Positions 57,001 through 64,000 of a stretch of 64,000 bases of DNA are shown piece by piece; position 1 is the stretch's first letter, and each line of letters opens with the position of its first letter. The notes below the pieces were generated by a model. It saw only the letters and a program-made list of their open reading frames with translations. It did no database searches and had not been told where the DNA came from. The stretch is from Rhipicephalus microplus (taxonomy: Eukaryota > Arthropoda > Arachnida > Ixodida > Ixodidae): assembly GCF_043290135.1 (NCBI RefSeq), contig NC_134700.1, positions 237,554,088-237,618,087 on the forward strand, in the 5' to 3' direction. The position numbers were made by a program, and so were the translations under genes.

Positions 57001-60000
57001 ACCCTTTGAGTTACAACTATTATTCGGCAACTGTACACAGAGTTTGTCTTTGCTTCCCAAGCTCAAAAAGTCAAGGTTATCTTTTAGATCGAATCATCTG
57101 AATTCAATGCCCATTTAAACTAATTGCAACAACGAAGAATCACAGAACTACTGCTGCTGCCTTCAGCAGACGCACACACTCACACAAAAAAAGAAAAGCA
57201 CCTGTTAGGATGATGTCTGGGATGCTGGTAGGCGTCTGGGGTGTTTGCGGAGCCCCACTCGAAGGACTGGCAGCCGTTTTTGCCGAGTACTGCAAGTCGC
57301 CCGTGTAATACATAGAGTCGTGAGAATAAGGCAAGGAACAGCTTAAGGCATCACCAGCCATTCCTGACCCTGGACCCATGTCTGGGAAGAACACACCCCC
57401 CGAGGAAGCACTGGTTGGGATGCTTGGGTTGCTGCAGTACCTCCCGTCAGGCATCTGCGAATCCCACGGTTGTGAGACAGCATATGAGCTGACAGTAAGC
57501 CACCTTGAACAAAGCATCAGACATGCATAAGAGGCTACGAGCATTCAAAAGGTGGGCCTATTCCTTGGGCTTGGAGTAAGGATCAGCCAAGCCGTCACTT
57601 CTGCTGAATTCCACTCTCGCAAGCTCCAAGGTTGCAGGCCATTGCCAGCCAGATGTATACTTGCTGAAACATGGCTGAAGCATGAGACCTCCCCAGAGGT
57701 CGAGCATATTTCGCAGGTCCCTGTCCCCATTCTCCATGAACTGTTCCATGCAATATGGTTATGACATGTTGCAAAGTGCACTCCATTCACAATGGTGCAT
57801 CTTTCCCTTGATTGAGCGAACACTGTTTAAGGGGGGACATGCCTTTGACAATGAACTTTCTTGTTTTAGATAGGATGATGAAAATTGGCACAAACACTAA
57901 GAATGGCTTCACCGTGCATCCGAAAAATTTCTAGGCGATAGCAGAAATACTTAATGAGAGACAAATTATTTTTCAGTTGAACCTCGTGGAGGGGCTGGAG
58001 GATTTATAAAAAGACAAAAATGGTTGGTAATTACTGTATGCGCAGACGAATGTATGGTGAAGGGGGCTGCGTTCTCAAAATAATTTTTTTGCAACACTAA
58101 AACTTGTAGTTAACATTTTCTCCAGCGACACTGCAATGAGCACACTTGCACTACAAACAAGAAACCCTATAAAAAATTCTTTAAAGAGTAAAATGAAAAA
58201 CTAAAATCACAGCCCCTTGAAGCACAGTTCAAGGAGCATTACAATATAAACGGAATCAAAATCTGTACAGTGGTTGCCCAAATATCTGCTTCACGAGCTG
58301 AGTATAATGCCAAAAAAACAGTATTGAGAAAACTGCGTTTAAAGTTTCAACTTCTTTTTATGCCTCTAAAACACCTAAAGATTGTGATCTTAGGTTTGTC
58401 TTGTGATATTTGACTTCTCAGGTATCTGGTCTCTGACCAGTGTGCCTTGGTTGCCCTTTTTTCCCCCCATAACCTCCTTTTCATGTTTTACAAAGAACAA
58501 GTATGGATTTCAAACCAACTTCTTTGTATGAAGGAGCGGCGTTATAGGCATGACAGAAAAGTTTGTAATTGAATAAGACCATATACTGAAATGATTACAC
58601 ATATTTCTTGTGCTGAAATTGTAATTAGCATAATTGAGTACTTGATTACAAATATTCACTGAACATTTCTTCATTTGGAGAGAGGTTTATTGCATCAAAA
58701 AGATGGATCACATCATGATGGTTTATGCCTTCTTTTCAAATAACAAAGTTATGGGCAGAAGACTGGTGGCACAGTAATTTTTAGCAGTATAATTAATGAC
58801 GCAAAATGGGCATATAAAAATTCGTGCCCCTGATTCACACATGCTCTGTTGCCACTCTAGCCGTGAAACGCACCATCATACAGCCGGTCACGGAAACTCT
58901 AATCTTGTTTTCTTACCCCATCTTTAATTCTCTCTCCTCCTTTCCTTGCAGACGCCGAAATGTGCTTCCACTTAGGGCTGCAGAAATACAGTCTTTTGCA
59001 CTCCTCATGCTTCTCTTCCAATCGCTCGCTGCATGTCAGCTTTGTCTTCGTTGAACGTTATAGTATTTCAAAATATCAATGTTGCCTTTTTTACCTTAAT
59101 AACGGTTTCACACCACGCGCTAAACCAAAATTTGGCCTTGAATAGTGCTCATATGCTCATATAGGTGCTAATTTGTAAATAGGCATTTATAGGCACTATA
59201 AAAACACCATAAAAGCCCTACTTAACCTCTAATCCATGCTCATATATCAAATTGGCACGACAGGAACGCAAGGAACAAAATAGGCATTTGCCTTGAATTC
59301 GGTCTCTAATCATCATGGTTGGTAGAGCGGTAGCACCGGCGGTGACCCCTGGCGGAAGACAAGCCTTGGTGGCGGGCGAGAGAATGGAGAGAGTCTTTTC
59401 GACTGGTGGCGTTTAGCAAGAACAGTTGCTGCCGCAACGTGTGCCCAGTGCACGGCACCGCAAGCAGTCTGCCTGGGGGGGGCTCGCGCGGTGAGTCAAG
59501 CGTTGGCGATGCCGCCTTTTGTGTGCTCTTGTGTTTGTTATGTTGCTACATGCTGAGTAATATTGTGCAAGGATGTCTTAGCGTGTTGGTCACGATCGGT
59601 GTTATAATTATTTGGCTGACGATATCGTCGTTCTAAATTAGTTAGATAAATGTGCGTATCATTTGGTTCGTTCCAACTGTGTCTGCTGTGTTCTTTCACT
59701 CCAAGAGTGTGGCGTGGCGCTCGCTTGCCATTTCGAGACCCAACAAGACATGAACTTGTTTCTGGCCCCTTTGGTAAACAGTGAGGGGCGATGGCATGCA
59801 CAGGTACACAGGCATTTGAACGGCATTGCCGATTTGCCCAGCTGAAATTTCTTTTATCTGTGCAATGAAATAACGTGGCATTGAAAAAACACAAGAAGCT
59901 CGTCGAACGACTCTGGGAGCTTCTGAGAAATGGAGGTTTGCCGGCGAAGGGAAGATCCAGTGTGGCACATGTAACAGTAGATCCACTGCTTGCTCACTTT

Positions 60001-62314
60001 GAGCTCAATATTCCCTTTTCGCTTGCAAGCTCCCTCGCTTTAGGCTCTATCAGTTCCATGCTCACTGCCAAATACACGACCCATTGCCGTAGAATGAACT
60101 CAGTCAGGGCGAGTTTCATTTCTGGGACTGCCGCATTATTTGGGCCGCAAAAACTTTTTTTGCTTTCCACCCCATGAAAAGGGTGCTCATTTCGGTCATT
60201 GCCATACACAGATGCCAACTGCCTCCTGGCTGCAATGCTGCGGATTTTCACAGCAGCTGCGACACCACTTCTCTTGAAATCAGCCAAGTACTGCTTCCGA
60301 GGTTCACACGTGCACACATCCACTGTCATGGAAGAACACGCTCAAAACACTCAGTAACAAAGAAAGAAATGGCTCCAGTGCTCACACTCACACTTGCTAC
60401 GTGAAGATAATAAAGTGAATCTGCAGCCACGCAGCAATTACAAAACAGAAACTTAAAAAACAACTTCGTTTTTCAAGTCGGTTTTAGTTTCTATACGCAA
60501 ATAGTACAAGGCGGATATTCGAAATGCTAAATGTTTGAAAACAGGAAAAATCATCATATTATATGCGGGTTTTTACAATAATGAAGAACTTGACTAGACA
60601 CGTAATATACACTCTAGTATGCCACAAAGGTCGCTTTTACTGAAGACAGTGACTTGCTACAGCATTGCAAGAAGCAGGAAACAATCTTACATAGAAATGT
60701 TTGTATTAGCTCAATACATGTGCCGCATTTACTCTAAAGTGATGCTAGTTTTATTTATTTTTTTTTTTCCAGATTTCTGCTATCTGATGTCAACCCTCAT
60801 GTTATAATGAAATACCGAAATATAAAGTGTTCTTAAAAATTCAATGCTGCACAAAACTATTTCATTTTAAAAAAGTATTTTTTCTTCGCAGAAGTCGCCC
60901 CTCCTGTTACAATTGTAACAATTGTGTCGCATTACATCGTGGTAAATACGGTATCATTGAAGGCAATAAGAGAATGACTCTAGCGACCAAGTATTCATTG
61001 AAAAAAAAGGTAAAGAAGCAAAAAAGTGACAATATATAGAGCTTGGCAACTATTATAGGTGCCTATAATATATATATGCATATAAAAAACCTGAATAAAC
61101 AAAAAAAAATGTGAACTCTGGTACTTTAAATAGTTAATTACCATATTGGCAGCACATTTCATCAGACCTCATACCCAAGATATGAGCCATTTTAATCATA
61201 GTTTTTTTTTTTTTAGGTAACTTGACTAGAATGGGCAGAAGCCAGCGTCGCTGTTAAAGAATGGCGGCAAAAAATGCTTACACATAGCATGACAAAGAGT
61301 CTACACCACATTGAAGCTTTTGTCACAAATGCTCATATACAAAAATGTCGTTTAAAACAGCCAAGAAAACAGATATATGCAGGAAGGAAACTACCTGCCT
61401 TCATTTTTATATTGCCACAGTTTAATCATCGCAGAAGACGCGTGCAACAATTTGCGTTCGTAAAAACCGCCACACAAGTAGCAAGAAAGCTGCACCATAG
61501 AACGCCGTCCTGCACGTGCCACGAGGCTACGCCATGGGACCGGCACGAGACTCGAAGGGCAGAGGTGGAGAATGACGAAGTTGGAGTCAGCGAGCAAGGG
61601 ACATTTTGGCTGACCATTTTTAGTTTTGAGTTTACAAGCACAGGTTCCCCCTAAATAAGTAATTTATATAGTACCAGGTGCTATATTTATTGGTAACAAT
61701 ATTATTTATTTATTTGCTAGCTAGGGTGCATGCATGCAAGATTTTGCAAACGCACACATGTTTAGCAAAGCAATGCTTTACTAGCTGTGCACAAACAGGC
61801 CTTCAGCTATAAAGGTGCCAAGATTCTTTCCTCTAACAACATACTGTTCGACTTTGACCATACATCATGAAAATTTGCATGCCACAGCTATCAAATAGTA
61901 GCTGTCTAAATCAATGGCACCTGCAGACAGAAAATTCAACACGCAACCCCAACATTTGCAGCAAAGCTCATACCTGCCAAATCATAACAAGCATTAGGAA
62001 CTTTTACGGACACATCTTCCAACACTCACCACAAAGTATTGGCTCTGTGTTGCAGCGGCAGAAGGCGAAGCAGAGTCATCAGTGCTGCCAGCTGCAACGC
62101 GGAACTGTTCCATCTGCTGCTGTAAGGGTGACGTGCTGCCCATGGCAGATCCCGTCCGGTAGCCACCGGCCCCATACGGACTGCCCACGGCACTCGGAGA
62201 AGACACAGGAGAGGGCGCACCATGAGACGCCGGGGATGCAGGCGCACTGCCCGACCGCTCAGATGGAGGCGCACCACCTTGGTACAACTGCCGAGGCCGA
62301 GGACTGGTAGGTGC
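53846..62314 (-). CDS. CRTC: CREB-regulated transcription coactivator (CRTC/TORC), C-terminal 262 residues in three exons
   Basis: Three minus-strand exons (62030-62314, 57202-57454, 53846-54096) join in frame (phase 0, then phase 1) and encode the C-terminal part of a CRTC. CRTCs move to the nucleus when dephosphorylated by calcineurin and co-activate CREB target genes. Recognisable parts are the Ser/Pro-rich region with PLQQQMEQF (as LSHQLEQF in CRTC1), TPTSIPDIILTD (CRTC1 IPNIILT), and the conserved transactivation end DPIDIDGLQILTDPDM, then DPAAEEAFRLDRS, equivalent to IDPLTLDGLHMLNDPDM and DPATEDTFRMDRL. The N-terminal CREB-binding domain and SIK-regulated sites lie beyond 63998. Assignment is secure on the C-terminal block; the low-complexity exon alone would be weaker. 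Confidence 0.92.
54097..57201. other. CRTC intron (3.1 kb)
   Basis: No exon was recognised. A 14-bp tandem repeat lies at 54751-54798. An A run with a CA repeat occurs at 54960-55000. The remainder is AT-rich and unassigned. Confidence 0.65.
54751..54798. repeat. 14-bp tandem repeat, about 3.4 copies
   Basis: The unit agcattttgccttc is repeated three times without a mismatch, with a partial copy upstream (gccttc). It is perfect, which suggests recent expansion. Confidence 0.95.
57202..57454 (-). CDS. CRTC: CRTC exon with PDIILT motif
   Basis: 253 bp, acceptor ttcgcag, donor gtgctt (non-consensus after position +3). It reads MPDGRYCSNPSIPTSASSGG, VFFPDMGPGSGMAGDALS and ends PQTPTSIPDIILT plus one base. 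The open frame extends upstream into the intron, so the start relies on the acceptor; it joins in phase to QSQYFV. PDIILT resembles a calcineurin PxIxIT docking site. Confidence 0.87.
57455..62029. other. CRTC intron (4.6 kb) with pogo-like remnant
   Basis: It contains a decayed pogo/Tigger transposase (59690-60310, minus strand). The segment 57545-57823 stays open in all three minus frames, but none resembles CRTC or any family I know. Sequence around 59160-59230 (ataggcatttataggcacta) and 61050-61070 (ttataggtgcctataat) contains related inverted words that might mark ends of an element. The rest is unassigned. Confidence 0.6.
59690..60310 (-). pseudogene. pogo/Tigger-like transposase remnant
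   Basis: In the minus strand, three successive frames give parts of one protein in the right order. First PRKQYLADFKRSG (CENPB N-terminal DNA-binding start), then VPEMKLALTEFILRQ and LAVSMELIEPKARELASEKG (Tc5/CENPB helix-turn-helix), then SKQWIYCYMCHTGSSLRRQT and SISQKLPESFDELL (normally a GW-x-x-RFMRRH-x-LSLRR pattern), then QIGNAVQMPVYLCMPSPLTV (start of the DDE domain, where the family has NADQTPV). The first catalytic aspartate is replaced by valine and at least two frameshifts are needed. The rest of the DDE domain is missing. It is clearly dead. Confidence 0.75.
62030..62314 (-). CDS. CRTC: CRTC exon, Ser/Pro/Gly-rich region
   Basis: 95 codons, acceptor gagcag, donor gtgagt, phase 0 at both ends. 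It reads APTSPRPRQLYQGGAPPSER, later SPVSSPSAVGSPYGAGG, PLQQQMEQFRVAAGS and QSQYFV. This is the disordered region just before the C-terminal activation domain. LQQQMEQF is the best anchor to CRTC1. Confidence 0.85.
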
Positions 62315-63998
62315 CTGCTCAGCAAAAATGATGAGAAAAAACATACACAAAAGTTATTTCTCTATTTTCTACTCACTTGACAGGTTTATCGATTAGGTTT
62401 CCCAAAGCTGCACCAGAGCTTCGATACAAACCACTTTAGAATGAAAAAAAAAAGGGGGGGGGGGGGGAGCCTTGCAGTAAACCTTGCATAAATAAACATC
62501 CAGATGTTGAATTCAACAATGACAGAATTAGGTCTCCCTCAAAAACATTTATCTTTCACCCAACTTCATCACTCACCCCCAGCTGGGCAACACTACGAGT
62601 CGTACAACTGCTTCTCACCTTCAGAAAATAGGAAATATACACCTCTGACACCAGATACATAGAAGGAGTGAGACACTTGAGCAGACATGACTACATGCAA
62701 AATTCTCACACTAACCTATACTGAATACTGAACTGTACACTAACTATACTGAACTATACACTAACCTATACTGGAAAGAGAAAAAAAAATGACCATGTCA
62801 AGTCCGACTTGTAACTTGGAAACACTTGGAACACAACTCAACTACACTAAGCTTTTCGAACTAGCTTTTTGGCTGCACATTTCATCCAACCTCATCACTC
62901 ACCCCAAGCGGGCAACGTTGTGTCTCTGCTGCACAACATTGCCCGGCTTACTGCGCGGCCGCCGACACTAGTAGCAGCAGAACGAAAGCAGTGGGAGCCA
63001 CGGAAGCAACAACGGCCACTGAACAATTTCCTGCCATTGATTCCACGATAGCAGAAGTGAAAATTGTGGACATAGAATCACAAATGAGTGTTTCAAGTAT
63101 GTGTTTTTCTTTTAACCTTTCGAAGGCCAAAAACATACATGTACGCCATCCACTAACAGCTATAAGACAAAAACTTACATCAACATCTTCGCCCGTACCC
63201 TTAAAACGATGCCCTATTGGATCATTTCTCTTGCTTGCCATGCACTGCCACACTGTGGGAATATGTGCAACTTTTTCCTTGCGTTATTGTCTGGCTCTTT
63301 CTTTCTTTTTTTTCTTCCCCTTTGCTTTAATGCTTTACTACAGCAGTGCATCAGCTACTTTTGGTTTTGTTCTTCTGCCGGCTACCTCTTGTTACACTAG
63401 CAAAACTGATGGCTTTTCAGTTTGGAAGCTTTCAAACGGTGACTGATTTGTTACTCTCTAGCTTGTTGCTGACTTGTAAACAATTACTCCTGTTTCTCTG
63501 CAGGTGCTGATTGACACTAACGGTGACGCAGTGGTTGCTTTTTCTTTCTCAGGGACTCACAAAAACAACTTTTATCTTGTTGACAACAAAACGAATGATT
63601 ACTGTAGGTTTGAGGTTTGTTTTTACTTTCCGAATGTGCTCACAACTAGGCAGTTTTCTTCAGTGCGCTCGCCTGCACATTTTGCTGGTTCCCTATAGAA
63701 GAACACACCAGTTTCTCTGCCACAATTGAGTCTAGCGGCAATTCCTCACAGCCGCCCGTTGACTGGCACATCGTTTTATCATGTAAACGTCAGCCCATCA
63801 TCAAAGGATTTACTTACGGGTTAATATTCAGATACTGATAAGTGAGCAACATCTCAAAATATACGACAATGCTGACTAGATCAAAGTGATTAAGGAATTC
63901 AGCAATAAAACATACACCTTTTCGAGATGAGATTCACAAAAAGGAAAATCATATCTCGAAGGTTATTAATTCCATCAACACAGCCCACAAATGGGTCG
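62315..63998. other. CRTC intron or upstream sequence to the window edge
   Basis: No CRTC exon was recognised. It includes a homopolymer pair (A run then G run, about 62443-62467), imperfect repeats of the type actatactgaactatacact at about 62710-62775, and an exon-like 74-bp block at 63179-63252 on the minus strand that does not resemble CRTC. Nothing else was identified. Confidence 0.55.
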
Positions 63999-64000
63999 TA

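Noticed and set aside
57545..57823. An additional CRTC exon (open in three minus frames)
   Set aside because: None of the three readings aligns with CRTC, and the flanking exons already join in phase with contiguous family sequence.
59160..61075. A single transposon bounded by aggcatttataggcacta-like and ataggtgcctataat words
   Set aside because: The two words are short, AT-rich and only partly inverted; without a clear terminal match or duplication I did not call an element.
1..63998. CRISPR arrays, bacterial operons, phage or plasmid functions
   Set aside because: The window is animal nuclear DNA; the tandem repeats seen (19, 14 and about 145 bp) lack the spacer structure of a CRISPR array.

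Overview
The window looks like hard-tick (ixodid) nuclear DNA. The evidence is an arthropod-type voltage-gated sodium channel with MFM inactivation gate, large introns, three full-length copies of the tRNA-derived tick SINE known as Ruka (each flanked by a direct repeat), CR1/L2-like LINE remains, and no bacterial gene organisation. A metastriate tick such as Rhipicephalus, Dermacentor or Hyalomma is my guess; the species cannot be fixed by reading alone. Every gene call below comes from reading translated exons and splice sites, not from a database search.

Region 1 (1-19754, plus strand) is the 3' half of the para/Vgsc sodium channel gene, from two alternative 123-bp domain III S3-S4 exons to the stop codon. 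Six constitutive exons follow: DIII S5-pore, a 57-bp exon carrying the selectivity-filter lysine, DIII S6, the inactivation-gate linker, DIV S1-S3, and a 1097-bp last exon with DIV S4-S6 and the C-terminus. All phases join correctly. Its introns hold two Ruka SINEs in opposite orientation, a 123-bp fold-back retroposon, a CR1-like fragment and other dispersed repeats.

Region 2 (19755-34200) is non-coding: a probable long 3' UTR of the sodium channel, then intergenic DNA with a CpG-rich block, a dispersed repeat and two minus-strand LINE fragments.

Region 3 (34644-47568, plus strand) is a complete five-exon gene for a secreted apolipoprotein D-like lipocalin of 188 residues. Intron 1 contains a nearly full-length but inactivated CR1/L2-like LINE. 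Intron 3 contains a composite of fold-back retroposon, antisense LINE 3' end and Ruka bounded by a 16-bp direct repeat. Intron 4 contains a 3.3-kb nest of repeats with a TIR element, a roughly 145-bp tandem array and a GATA microsatellite.

Region 4 (47569-63998) holds the 3' part of a CREB-regulated transcription coactivator (CRTC/TORC) gene on the minus strand, convergent with the lipocalin: three exons giving the last 262 residues. Its long downstream region carries a 44-bp tRNA-Arg 5' fragment flanked by perfect 13-bp direct repeats, and one intron carries a decayed pogo/Tigger-type transposase. The three genes have unrelated jobs (neuronal excitability, extracellular lipid or small-ligand carriage, cAMP/calcium-responsive transcription); nothing suggests that they form a functional unit.
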